A stretch of DNA of 64,000 bases, taken from the NCBI GenBank assembly GCA_030142905.1, contig JASJOG010000018.1, forward strand, positions 682,001 to 746,000, written 5' to 3'. The notes below the pieces were generated by a model. It did no database searches. It was not told the origin of the DNA and was given only the letters and a program-made list of their open reading frames with translations. The translations under genes and the position numbers were made by a program. How positions within the stretch are numbered: position 1 is the first letter of the stretch; each line of letters begins with the position of its first letter. Shown in pieces: positions 1 through 14,000 of the stretch. Source of the DNA: Heliopora coerulea. Taxonomy: Eukaryota > Cnidaria > Anthozoa > Scleralcyonacea > Helioporidae.

Positions 1-58
1 TTCTCAGTTCCTGTTGAGACACTTTCCAAGACTGATCAGTAGTGAACTAAAAGTTCCG
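1..58 (+). CDS. MED14: MED14 exon, 3' part (partial at window edge)
   Basis: The frame from base 2 reads 19 codons (SQFLLRHFPRLISSELKVP) and ends in phase 0 at a GTATGC donor at 59. RHFPRLISSE matches the spacing of the MED14 stretch RRHLQRIIQQE that lies just before the next exon's block. A TTCTCAG at 1-7 could be an acceptor, so it is unclear whether the exon continues upstream of the window. Confidence 0.7.
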
Positions 59-1959
59 GTATGCATCTTAATTTCAGTTGCATTCTTCTTATGTGCAGTT
101 CCAATGTTCTGCCTCACGTATAACTTAATAGACAGATTTAGCAAACACGACGCGGACGTCAAGACGACGTCGACTTGACCGTTGAAGACTGGATCGAAGA
201 CGCCGTCGTGTTGCTGTGAAAATCAGATTTAGCTAACGCGAACACGACGTCGCAACTGGTGAATGTTTATGTTGCATTGATAGCATAATGCAGAACTGGA
301 AAACGAATTCCTATCAATGAAATGAACTGAAATATCAATGTGTACACACACTGATGTCTCGAAAACGATCTTTGTGTTGTTAGTATTCTTGGTTCCTTAT
401 AAATATCTGAGATTAGCCAGAGAAAGCATAATTACAAAGTCTAAAGTTTGATGTAAAAAATTACTTCAAAACGTATAATTCAACGCATTTCATTTTCGTT
501 TATGCATTTGTTTCATTCTTCTATAGATATAACATAAACAGCTTGAAACTGCTGTGGTTTCAAGATGTATTTTACATATAATTTAAGACATATAATTTAA
601 GACATATAATTTAAGAAATACATTAAAATTGTTTGTACACCAATCAAGAAAAGTTAAAACTTTTATTGTTAATTTCTCGTATTCCCACATAATACCATGC
701 TACAATTTCCAATGAATGGATGCAGAATCTGCAGTTTAAAAGAATACCTGCATGTCATGAATTTATTCATATTAGGGCTTTAACTGTTCCTATATTCCAC
801 TTGTATTGAGTTTGCAAGGCTTAAAGACGTTTGAAAACCTGTTTTATTAAACTTTATAGCCAAAACTTGTAGTTGTATTCGTATTTGGACATTTAATAAA
901 AACAAAACATTGCTTAGTCAAAAAATCTTTACAAGACTGATGTAACCTTTTATGATTAAGTTTGAAATAGCTGGACATTCAGAGAAGTCCATCAAACCTG
1001 TTCAATTAAACATTTTTTTTATGCGAAGGGGTAGCATGCAATATTAATTTTCTTTCCAAATGAGTGTTTCGGTGGGAGAGTTGGTTGAAAGAAATGCAAA
1101 CTGAACTAATTACTGCATGGCAAAATTATGCACTATTCAAAAAATTATGCAGTGTAATATCACCAGGTATTTTCCTTTTAGTTTTATACACTAAAAATAT
1201 CGTTAAATTTGCATAATCCACAAATTTGCCTAGATGCCGCTTCGACTTTTGATTAGTGTCGATTCAAGTAGAAGAACGAAACTCGTTTAAAGCGAAGTGG
1301 TCTTGAAAACCAAATTACGAGAGCATTTTTCAAATAAATCACCATCTGTCGCAACAGTATTGTTAAGAAAAACCTAGTGGTTATTAGGAAATAGTTTTTT
1401 TTGAACTTCATGTATACTCAAAAAATCCAACAAAAACGACATTCTCGTCAGTACGTCAAAACATGCCATTTGGCGTCGTGAAATTCGCCAAGACGACGTC
1501 GCTGCCAAAACAGGAAGTGAAAATGACTCGTATTCAAGCTTTTCCGCGCAATCTTACGTCCTCTCGACGTCCGCGTCGTGTTTGCTAAATCTGTCTAATA
1601 ATTAACTCGTCTGAAATCCTACCCAATCCTTCGGAATCTAACGATCAGGACCTATTGTTTAGTAAATAACATGTATGTATTTATATTTAACAAATTAACT
1701 ATTGTTTGAGTGTCTCTGCGCTGTGATAGAAATATGAATGACGTCATTTCAACCGAAAAAAGTGCCTGGTATTTCTATCACAGTGCAGGGACACGAAAGC
1801 TATTTTCTATTTGTTTTATGAAATAACAAAGGTTTTTCGAACCTTCGTGACGCCACTCCTGTCTCTGTACTGTAATACAAAATAAAAACGACGTCAGCGA
1901 GTCTGTACTCTGAGAGAAGATGAAGCTCGTCCTATCAGTGCGTGCGTAAGATGCATGTG

Positions 1960-2002
<43 letters not shown>

Positions 2003-2017
2003 TATATATATATACAG

Positions 2018-2097
<80 letters not shown>

Positions 2098-5000
2098 TAT
2101 ATTTAAAAAACGAGCAGGAGTGCTTTATAGGATTTATATCTTAATATTTATTTAGATACAACTGATCAGGGACAAATCTGATGTGAATGGAGTTGCTTTT
2201 AAGACCAAATACTTGCAATTGACAGTTGTTGTGGATACAACAACTTTTACAACGCTGCATCTGAAAGTGCTTCCATTGCCTGGACAAGGTATTGTGTGTA
2301 ACCCCGACATCGTTTATAATTTTTTACCTTGCTATGTGTTATTTTGCTCTTGATAATTCACATAAAGAAAAATTCTCACAATAAAAGCCCTCCCCCTCCT
2401 CAAAAAAAAAAGCCCAGTTTGAATTGAGACGATAAATACCAATGGTATTTTAAAAAGTCTTTTACAATTGACAGATCAGTGATGGTAGCATTATTGATCG
2501 TGTGAAAAAGTCGTTCAGGAATTCCCAAGCCAGTAAGAAACGCGAAACGACTTTCGTACGCTTTTCATCTGAAGACAAATTTTTAATACATATAAAATAA
2601 ACAAATTTCAATTCGCTCACCCGTTCAATTTCTGACGCATCAGCAACTCGTGTGGCTACACAGAGCGCTGCCGACGTAATTCTGTATTGAGGAAATCGAT
2701 ATACTTGCATTAGGAAAAAGGTGTTACCATGAATCCTCCAGAGGCCCACTTCAAAACCTTTCATTTCAAAACGAACTTTCATACACATCCAGGTAAAACT
2801 CATTTTATAGGGAAGGTTTTGAATATGGCCTCATTTTACAGTGTAGGTAAAACGTTGATTCGGCAGTGGCCTGTGAGAGAAACATTAGTTAGTTTGGAAA
2901 TGGGGGTCATACTAAACAATAATAGTAGGAAAAAGTCGTGATTAAATAACGTTGGAAAACCCACCAATACATAGAAAATATAGCATATTTAAATTTAAAC
3001 ATGGATACTTGAGAAGGTAACAACGTAACAAAAAAGTTGTACAGGCTGTGTATTATCAAGTGGGATTTTGGTCTCTCAGTGGGTACGAACTACGAAGGAA
3101 TGCTGAAATGTTGTGATTAAGGCAGCCATTCTCTTGTTCAAATTCTTATGGTGACGTGAAAAGACGTTGGTGTTTTAATTACTTTTTAGAAAACGTGTTG
3201 AGCCGAGAAGACATGCAGGATCTTGAGCGATTTTTTGAAAGAAAGGTAAAAATGATTGTGACTGATACTTGGACGTGGAGTAGTTTACCATTCTCCGTTA
3301 CATTTTTCGTCGTTTGCTTGGAAAATCTGTTTTTACTTTTCAGTAAGTATTTTTTGTCTGGCTCCCCAAACTGGTTTTTCCGGTGGTCGATTTCGTCAAT
3401 ATTTCTTTATTGTCTTCACCGCTGAACCTCAACTATTTCTAATTAAGCGACCTTTATCACAAGTTTCTATAGATGTTTATTATATTCAACCTTGTCCACT
3501 TTTCTTGGCGGAGAAAACAAAAGAAAGATCACGACTTTCGAACGAGAGCTTACGATTTTTACACATACGATCAAATCAACTCATACCAACTGCAGGAGCA
3601 GTATTAGAACTGTTAACCTCACTATTAGCTGTCGCTATGGCAACTGAGCCACTCAAGCCTCCCCCCTTCCTAAGACATCTAATCATACACTTCATACATA
3701 ACTAGGTTTCGTGAAGTTTTTTTTTCTTTCCTGGTTTTGTTACCTAGAAAAGAAGATTTTGAAGGCAGTGAAAACCCTTTTTAATTTATATAATCTTTCT
3801 TTAGAAAAAAAAACAAAAAACAGAGACGCATTCATGTGTCAGCAAGCACACAGGTGTCGCTAAATGTTCATAGACCAGTATATTTGAAGTGTGATGTATC
3901 TTGATGAAACTCTGTTGTGAAGCCACCGATTTGGTGAGCCATGAGCAACGAGTCATTGTGTCAGTTATTCAGAATTTGCAAACTTTCTGAACAGTATTGA
4001 TGTGATGAGCTACTTGGAATTTTAAAATCACCGCAATGATGGGGCGTAGAGTTTGGCCTGGGACACACCATTACAGTGAAGGTACTGAGCAATAATGCCA
4101 AGAGTGAAGCCAGACCGTCTGTAGATGAGAACATTTATACTAAACATTACTGGGTCTAGGTAACCGTAACGTGGTAGATCCATGTAAACTACTCTCTAGT
4201 ATTTATACTTTATAATACCATGATGACCTCCGATTCTATTGTTCTCAAGGGGAGATTTAATCTCTAAATTCCCTCATCAGCATGCATACTTTTACTAATT
4301 TTCCCTCATGAACATACATGAGTGAACATCAAATAATGCTTTTAAATTTAAGCATCGAACAACTCATTTTATACAAGTTTGGTACCCACCATGAACAATA
4401 CTAACATCCCAAAAAGAACTTCAAACAATACCAAGTAAATTTCGTCGGTCATGATGGTATTACAAAGTAATACCACGACATGTAGGGAAATGAGTGATTA
4501 AATGTCCCCGAAAGCCGAGGGAGGTTTGTGAGAGTTCCTCGGGCTAACGCCCTCGGCACTTCCCCAAACCTCCTCGGCTTTCGGGGACATTTAATCACTA
4601 ATTTTCCTCATGTCATGGTATTACTTATAATAAATTTTATCTGCACCGTACGGGCAATAACGATCAAAACTATAAACACAGAAATTAATTGGGAAACAAA
4701 TGCTCGTGTATGTACCACAGAAACACTAACAGTTTTATCAAATTTATTCACACAGTTTTCATGTTTGTTTTTACTTCAGGTGGTTTGTTATCCCTATAAA
4801 CTTTACAATGTGTCATCGTTTTTGAGATTAATCTCGGCTGAACCATTGATTTTAAAGGACTGTATTCAGATAATCAGAATGGAACTAGTAAGTCGGCGTA
4901 TAGACTAATCATTAGATATTTTTATTGAAAGCAGATTTTACTCTGCACGTTGAATTCGATCGCGTATAGAACTAAAGTCATTCCTATTGTACTGTACGGC

Positions 5001-8000
5001 TAATTTTGTAAATCAAGGGCCTTCTCTTAGTTCTCGTGGTAATACTGACAGTATTATGATCCCCATTGGTCAGAGTGGAAAAAGACGTGCAGTAAGTAGG
5101 ACGATTGGGTTTTGCGCAATGTAACGGTGAAAAATAAAAATGGGTACTAAAGAAAACGGATGTAACTGCCAAAAAAGGACGTATGTGGGGTATATCCAAT
5201 TCCCAATGGGAAACCTGGGGACTGTGCCCACAGTTTTACTGGACTGATAACGTTATTGCCTGAAATATTACACAAAACGTCTTCGAGTGCATGCAATACA
5301 AAATTTAATAAGCGCTGTCAAGTAGGTTGACTTATAGGGCCACAGTTCTTCGTAACCATGATTTGAGTTTGCAGAAGCCCCTCACCCCACCAAAAAATTG
5401 TAGGTCTGGCCACGCTGCTCTTTACAAAGCTGAAAATAACCACAACCGACAACCAGGAATATTACATCGGAATAATGGCCAACTCTTGCAAACAACCATA
5501 CGCAAACCACTTGAAATCATTTCGTGACGAAGAATACTCCAACGAAACAGAATTTTCCAAATTTATTTGGGATCTAAAAAATCAAATGTGCGATTTTTGT
5601 TTGGAATGGTCCATAGTGAAGCATGCCGCCGCTGGCCGGAATGGATTAAAATGATGCAACTTTTGTTTGGAAGAAACGTTGCTAGTAATGAAAGGAGACA
5701 AAACAAACGTGATCAACAGAAGAAGCGAACTTTTTTGAACATGCTACCATAAGAGCACATCCTTTTTAACGAATGCATGCAGGGAAAAAAAGGAAATAAC
5801 GATCGGACCTGTTTTTAGACCAGGACCATATATACAGTAAACAATTTTTGGTCAACATAAACATGCTATTGTCAAATGCATGTACAGGGGAATCAGGTAA
5901 CTGTGATTACTTCAATCAACCTTAATACATTAAAGTGGCTAATGAATGTACCAAAAAACACTGCGTATCTTCACTGACTGTTGAGGTGAGAGTAAAATGA
6001 AGATACAAAACTCTTGATATGTTTATATGTTGATATGTTTTTTTGCCATAATTTTTGCACTTTATATATAAATATATGTATCTATGTGTATATATGCATG
6101 GTACCTATTAATCGAGCTCTTATAGTTATTAAATCTCTTCCGAAATTGCGTTATCGTACTTCCGGCATACTGTTTACCACACCTCGTACACGTAATCAAA
6201 TAAACCACCCCACTTGAATCACAATCAAAAGAATGGTTGGTATGGAAAGATTTCCTCTCCATCGTACAATTAAAATAGAACCCGTTTTGATAAATTTACA
6301 GATCTTTCGCTTAACCTTTTCACAACCAAATATACCCTTGTCGGATTGAATCATGATTAACTTGCCCCTAACCAAAATATCCTTAAGATTTCTTGGTAGT
6401 CTAAAGCTTACAATAGGTAGTATTCAAATTTTTAGAACTGATATAACTACGATGTTGCTTAGTTTAATTGTTGTTCTGTATTTTACATTTCAGAATAACG
6501 ACTCAAGCCATCGTTGGAAAGTTGAATGGTGTGTCACCATACCTCCTGGCGATGAGAAGAGAAAAAATCTTGTTGGGACGCCAGCCGTGGTGATGAGAAA
6601 TAGAGTTGTTTTCTTTGTAAGTAGACGATGATGACCATTTTGTTGTATACGTTGACCATTTTGTTGTAAAGGTTTGCTTCTAGGCTATCGTAGGACCTGT
6701 CGAGATGACACCTAGTGTCACATTAGTTGGGGGTAAGAGTTAGTTTCGTGTTGTCACACCTGTCAACGTAATAATATTCGCTTGAGCCAATCGTTAGACC
6801 GACCGACATCATAAGGTTAGCCTTAGATCATCATAAGATCTTGCTAAGCTGAGAAGTACACTAGCGGCCTAAGGGTTGCTCAAAGCTTGTTTACAACCAG
6901 TTACGACCAGGAACGTCAATTAATTTCAATGAAAGTTCGAAAATGAACATAGACAAGCAAAATGAAAACAGTCTGGCAGTCTTGGTGTCTAGTTGATCCT
7001 CACATGGCCTTATGCATTGCATAACACCCAAGATGAACCTTTACTCAGGCTGGTCCAACATTTCTGGAAAGCAGCTCTTCAGTTCTTGCAAGTCAGAAAT
7101 TTGTGGTTCAACATCTGTTGTTAATGGTGTTCGGAGAAGCTGTTACAATAACAGTGTTATTACTGGGCCCTTCATCAACTCGACTTCGTTCTTCCTGAAG
7201 CCACTCTTAATGGTTTGGTGCTTTGTGCAATCTCCTGAGTGTGAAACATCCTAGTCCATCATTCTATCTTCTCATGCACTTTAACCTCTGTAGCTCTTTT
7301 GAACTCCTCTGCAAATGGGCCTCTACCTCAATGCAAAGAGAATCTTGATTTAGCTCTTCAACCCTTTCGAGGCGGGAGCTCCCCCTTTGAGGAGTAAAAT
7401 CGTCTGGCGTTAGCCAGAGTAAAATAATACAAGTCTTATGCCGCCGGGAAAGAGTTAAACAACTTCAGATCATTGTTTCGCTGCATTTCCATTCCTCGTG
7501 GGTATTTGCAAATCATAAGCGAACCTTTTTCCAAGGAGGGACGAGACTAGAATTGATTCAAAGCTTACGTCAAAAAATTCTGGCCTCTCTTACCCTTCTC
7601 TGAGTGGTGGCAGTTAAAATTTCCTGTCTCACTGAAGCCTAATCTCACTTTTCAACCAAGGGGTGCTCTAATGCCTAACGGTCTTGCTGTATATTCTGTT
7701 TTCTCACTTTCTATTTATCTCAAGGTACCAGTGACACTTCAGTGAAATCCAGTCGCTTTTGGACTCCAAATTATAGTATATGCCCTTATGTTTCTTGGAA
7801 TATCCTGAACGTAAACCTATGCCTGCCCTTACAGACATCAAGTATGATTTCGTGAAGTTACTATTTGCCGTTTCGTTACCTAGAAAATTTTTGACCGCTA
7901 GTGTGTTACATTAGTTAGTGGTGGAAGTTAGCTTTCGGCCATTGTCCCAGCTGCTAAAAAGGGACATGTTCGACATATTTGTATCCCGAGATCATTACCT

Positions 8001-11000
8001 AGATAATATGAAGAGAAAATTTCTTGATTATCCTACACTGGTAAAGTCACAAGAAAATTTTATTGAGTTGAGCGACGTTAGATCTCCTCTCTTTGGATTA
8101 CAGAACTGCTGCTCTTTCTGTTGAGTTATCTAGTCAACTGGGAACACTGCATGTTTAAGTTATTGGGCATAGTGAGTGAAGAAGTTACGACGACTTGAGG
8201 TTAAGGTTAAGACTTGAAGTGATTAGGTGCTGCATATACTTTGCCCAATCAAGTCATAAATTCGCCTTCATCTTGCGTTTTTTGGTCAACGTGAGCAGGT
8301 CTGTCTCATAAGGTCGAACTACATACAACTGACAGCAAACTCTTCCTCGTCCTTTTTTGAGTTCTCGACTTTAAGTTTGCCGGAAAGAGTAGTTTAGTTT
8401 TGTATCTTTAGATTTATCTATCCATTTCGTTCGTACCCACCAAATTTGCAGCCACTTTTAACCCTGAAATTTGCCTCGAATGGCATCTCGGGAGGTGGAA
8501 ATTGATGTTTTTCGTGGTAAGTTTTTTTCTAACGTGCAGAAAGGAGTACAGTGCGCCTGAAAGTTTGAGGCCACTTCTAGAGCAGAGTCTAGGTATGGAA
8601 AGATATCCACTCCACCTGAAAGGTGCCGAGGGCATCATGCTTTTATTCGATTGGGACAGAATTGACCTCGATCTTCACTTAGCTGCTACTCTGTCATGAT
8701 GGCAAAAGGAGACATAGCCAGATGAATAACTTAGTTTTGGTTTAACGACATCCATATAAGATTACTATTGGATGTGCGTAGAAGGTGAGATGTTAAAAAA
8801 GTTATCATTCCTCTTTTCCCCAAGGCCCTCCCAGAGGGGAGCAACTTTGCCTCTGAAGGAAATTTGCCTCGGACCCCTAGCCTGAAAAAGATGCCTAAAC
8901 CATCTCACCTATAAAATGGCTTGTGTCGTTTTTGTAAGAGGAGTCAAATTTTTTATTTTGTCCTAGCAAACCTATATCTTTAAGGAGCGTGCGCCCCACA
9001 TCTACAATAATGATGAACTATCGCTCACACGTTTTGATGAATATAAACATAAAGCCAAAGCAAAAACTTTGTAAACAATTTTTTCCCCTTATCTTACAGA
9101 TTCAGTTAACAAAGTCAAGATCTAACTTATCAGATGGTTCTGGAGATAATGCAATCATCGTCCCCATTTTTTACAACCCAGAGAACGGAAAAGTCACAAG
9201 TCTTCATGAAGTATCAAACGACTCCTCAAACACACTAAGTCCACATGATACGGCAGTGATAGCTTATCTTAGAGAGTGGAACGAAACAGTACCACGTGCG
9301 CCTGGTTTGTAATTATTTCCCTTTTCTGATATGAAATATTGACCAATTGCACCTAATTTTAGTCTAGTGGCAACAGTAATGGTAATGTTCATGGTAATTA
9401 CAGTAGTGATCATAATACTAAGTGTAATGGAAGTGGTGGTGGTACCGCTAATAGAAATGGCACTAGTAATGGTAGTGGTAATGGTAGTAGCAACGGTAGT
9501 GGTAATAAAAATCGTGACGAAAATGGTTGTGGTAATGATAATGATGAAGATAATGTCAATGATAATGGTTATGGTAGTGGTAATGTTATTAGTAGTGATA
9601 GTGGTAATTATAGCGGTAATTATAGTGGTGTGGTAATAGTAATGATTATGGTAATGGCTGTGGTAATGGTAATGGTAATGGTTGTGGTAATGGTAATGGT
9701 AATGGTTGTGGTAATGGTAATGGTTGTGGTAATGGTAATGGTTGTAGTAATAGTAATAGTGGTGGTAATGGTAATAGTGGTGGTGGTAATAGTGATAGTT
9801 GTAATGTCGGAGGCGATTGTAGTGGTAATGGTAATGATATAATTGTGAATATCATAATGATATATAAACAGACTTCATTTATCCAGGTTAAAATCATCAG
9901 TACAATGAGAAGAATAAATAAAACATTACATGCAAGTTACATAAATCTCGTACGATAATAAAAGGGGCAAAATGTACGGGTTTACGTAATTGCCTCGGAA
10001 GGACGATGTAGAAAGGAACCTATCGCCTCTTTTACACGTATTTAGAAATTCACATGATGTCAGATTACTGGGAAGGCTATTCCGTAAAGACGCTCCATTG
10101 TAGCAGAAACTACATTTTAAATAGTGATACAAAAAATATTAATTTTTTGTAGGTATTGAGAAGTAAAATAACTCGTAACCCTGAGTATTGCTGTACATCC
10201 CCTCCAACCGATAGACGAAATTGTTATTGTCGAGTATTTTTAAATTCAAATCAAAACCTATTTCATTATTAGCTCCAGTAATAGCCCCTGTTGCTCGAAT
10301 TTGCAGCTTCTAAAGTTTTTCAGTTAGTTGTTTATCCATAGAGCCAATAATCATGATAATGGCAATGCTAACGGTAACAACAGCGGTAATTATAGTGGTA
10401 ATGATAATAGTAATGATAATGGTAATGACAATGGTGCTGATAATGGTAAAGATCATCATCATGATTATGATGATGGTAGTGGTAGTGATGGTGGTAACAG
10501 TGATGATTTCGGAAATGACAATGTTAATCATAATGGTAAGTTTATTGGTAATGCTAATGGCAATCATAGTGGTAATGTTAATGGTAAAGTTAATGGTAAG
10601 GTTATGGTAATTGTGATGACAATGGTAATTATAGTGGTAATGATAATGGTAATGATTATGATAATTATTATACCAATAATTATAATAATAATAATTATAG
10701 GTAACGTAATGAACATACGTGAAATAATGAACTAGTCACATGAATAGGCTGACTTTTCCTGACTGTTCCTGTTTTTCAACTCTGAAGATGACGCCTCCAA
10801 GGCCGTCGAAACGTCAGTCAGCAACACTCTTTCTCAAGACTACAATTATCTGAACGATCTACCATCACCAACATGATAATTATTATGATCGTAATTATGA
10901 TCAGTTCGCCATCTGAGTCTCGGTAGCTCAATGATCAGAGCGTCTCATCGGTCATCAGAAGGTTGCGGGTTCGATCCCCGTTTACGGCTTAGAAATCTTT

Positions 11001-14000
11001 TTTCTGAGGTTAGAACTTGACGAACGTTCGTCTATTATCCGTTACATCTCTACATTCCCACATGTTCAACATACATCTGGATAATTTTTATTATAAAAAC
11101 ACATCATCTGAGAGAAGTGCAATTTCAACACAAAAAGGTAACTGTGAACTGAGAAGAGGTAATTCGTTGCAAATTTCTTAGGCGTAAGGCATCCTAGTTG
11201 GCCAATAAAATCCTGTAACCCATGGAGAGCCATTTTGATATGACCTATGAAGTACGGTAAAATTTCGAGAAGTTGCGAAGGAAACGCTGGGTAATCAATT
11301 TTTGCTACGCGCTTACGTCAATTCATGCTTAATTTTATCATGTGCAGTAGAACTGTATACAACTGCCACCCTCGGGGCTTTAGAAACTGACCGCTTGATA
11401 TAGGATTACTAAAAATACTCACTGGGCGTGCTCAAATGTCAATTTCAATAGCGTATCATACAACACTTCATTCAAGCAAACAATAAGACAATCAATGCTC
11501 TTTCAGGCGAACTTTACTTTCAACGAAGTTGTTAACTTGTAACTGTAACCGTGCAATAAATGTAAAGTTATGTAAAGGTACAATCAATTGTCCTCTGCTC
11601 TACTATACATTATTTCTATGACTTGCAGTTCATAATAAAATGCATCTCATACCGTCATTTCATAGTTCTTACCATCAACATGCATTTAAAACGGAAATTT
11701 TGATGAAGTAGCATTGCGGGCAATAAAATTCAAACCAACAAACAACGAAAAAGTCACTGTAAAGAGCAAGCGCGTTAACAGTGGTGGAGGTTATAGCCTG
11801 GAAATGCCGTTACGGTGCTATTGTACTTTTATTCTCAATCACGAGGCTCAAGAACAAGCTTCCAAAAGAGGAATTTCAAGTAGAGCAGATTCGAAACGAA
11901 CAATACTTTTTCGCGTCCCGTGATTACAGTTCATTGCGGACGTCTGGAAAGGGTTAATCCTTATAAACGGTTAATTATAAACATTAGCTTTGTCATTTCT
12001 GTAGTGATGACGGTGAGCTTTTTAAACAAAGTCGGACACAATAAAATACCGCTTCAAATGGAGTACTCCGTGAAATGACGTGTGGCTTTGGTTTCCGTTC
12101 AAGGGTGGTCGCTTAATACAGGTAAAAAGAACCAAAAAAAACAAACATGGGACTGCTAAAAGCCGGCCGCGGCCACTTAATAGAGGTGACCACTTAATAC
12201 GGGTAACAATTACAGTGTTTGCATGGGCGAAAATATGGGACTTTGAAAACTGTCCGCTTAATACAAGGCCATTATATACAGGTTCCAGTCCGTTCCACTG
12301 TATTATTAATAAAAGTACAGTTTCTCGTTCAATTTGGAATTAACACGCACTCGTGTACCTTTTTAAGAGCCCAAAATATAGTTTACCTTAAGACCCGCAA
12401 AATTTTGGGCTCTTTGAAAAACACTATCTTGCAAATTTGTTTCTATACAAATCGTTCGTCAGTGGAAAACAATCAGGAACTGTTCGCGAAGACTCGACCA
12501 TGAACCTTTTCAAACGGTTTTGTAATATCTTTTATGGAAATAAGTTTTACGTTGCGTTGTCGTGATGTCACCGACAGTCCCAAAAATTGATATAGCTGGT
12601 TTTACCGTTAGATTCTGTTTATGATAGCTGGCGATATGACGTATAGTTGGCTATACAGTTTGCGTTCAAGCTGTTCCCTAGTGAAAGCGATAGTTAAGGA
12701 ATTCAAGACCTCGCTGACATATTACCGTAGAAATTTTTACCTGAACAGGTGACTCTCCGTCTAAACGATGTTGACCAATCCAGACAAGTTTTTTTATTCC
12801 CTAATTGCTCGAATTTGCCTCCAGCCTGGAGTGCAGAGCAAGCCTCGTTTACGTTCTACAGGACAAATTTTTTATTAGCGTAAAATTTTCTTTTGTCATG
12901 GGAGGGATTAAGTGGAACTAATTTTAAGAGAATAAGAGAAAATCCCACCCCGGTGGAAAGTTCTGCCTCGTTGAAGTGAGCCATTTTAGCGTTGATTCTT
13001 GCAAAAGACCCCAGGGTGTTATTACCATTCAGAGATCCCCCGTTTTGTTCCACATAAATTTGTCCTAATCACGAAGTATTACCAAACGTGGTCGTGCGTC
13101 ATAATTAGACTAAATTTACATCGCAAAAAGTAAGAAAATTGCTGGTCACGGCCCCTAACGCTTTCCTGAGATTCATTTCTAAGTAGGGTAATTAGGCTTA
13201 AGATTCACCGTGGAAACGCCAACGAACAAGTCCCACGTTTCTCTTTCCTTGTTCTTTTTACCTGTATTAAGCGACCACCCTTGAACGGAAACCTTAAGCC
13301 ACCTGTCATTTCATGTAGTGTTCTATTGTATGTGATTTTGTTTAAGAAGCTATCCATCATCACTACAGAATTGACTAAGTTAATGTTTATAATTAACCGT
13401 TTATTAGGGTAAATCCTTTTTCAGACGTCCGCAATGACTTGTAGTACAAAATCACGGGACGCAAAAAGTATTGATCATTTCGCATGAAAGAGCATTGATT
13501 GAAATATTGTTTACTTTTGACCACGCCCGGTGGACATTTTTAGTTATCCTGCATTAAACGGCCAGTTTCTAAAGCCTCGTGGGGTGGCCGTTACGTACAG
13601 ATTCGACTGTACTAAATCAATCACCGAACGATTCTTAAAAGGCGTGACCATTCTCTTGGCCACGGCCTTTGTAGCTCACGTGAAAGAGAAGTGCACTAGA
13701 TTCGCCAGTTCTCGGGATCGATTCCCAGCTGGAGGCCCAAGAGTTGCTTTTTTCGCAACTGACCCCGGTTGGGTCTTAAAATATCTAATCCTAACACTCG
13801 AAAATTCTCCTTCATTTAATATAAACCCAATTTCTGTTCCCTTCCGATATTTTAACTCTGCTAAAAGACCACGATTGCTCGCGCATCAACGTTAAAGCTT
13901 GAAAACGAAGATTTTTCTCAATATCTTGTTTATAGAGTACCCATTCTTGCTGTATTCTGCTAGTTATCATTTGTACTTTGCACTGAAACAGACAACCTTT

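Noticed and set aside
9367..9897. Long open frames on both strands (Met/Val-rich and Leu/Pro-rich)
   Set aside because: They are translations of a degenerate GGTAAT repeat; composition is low complexity and no splice or homology evidence exists.
10310..10735. Asn/Gly/Asp-rich and Ile/Thr-rich frames
   Set aside because: Same simple-repeat artefact in the second repeat block.
10919..10988. Functional tRNA-Thr gene
   Set aside because: The acceptor strands do not pair and the anticodon stem is imperfect; only the internal promoter boxes are good.
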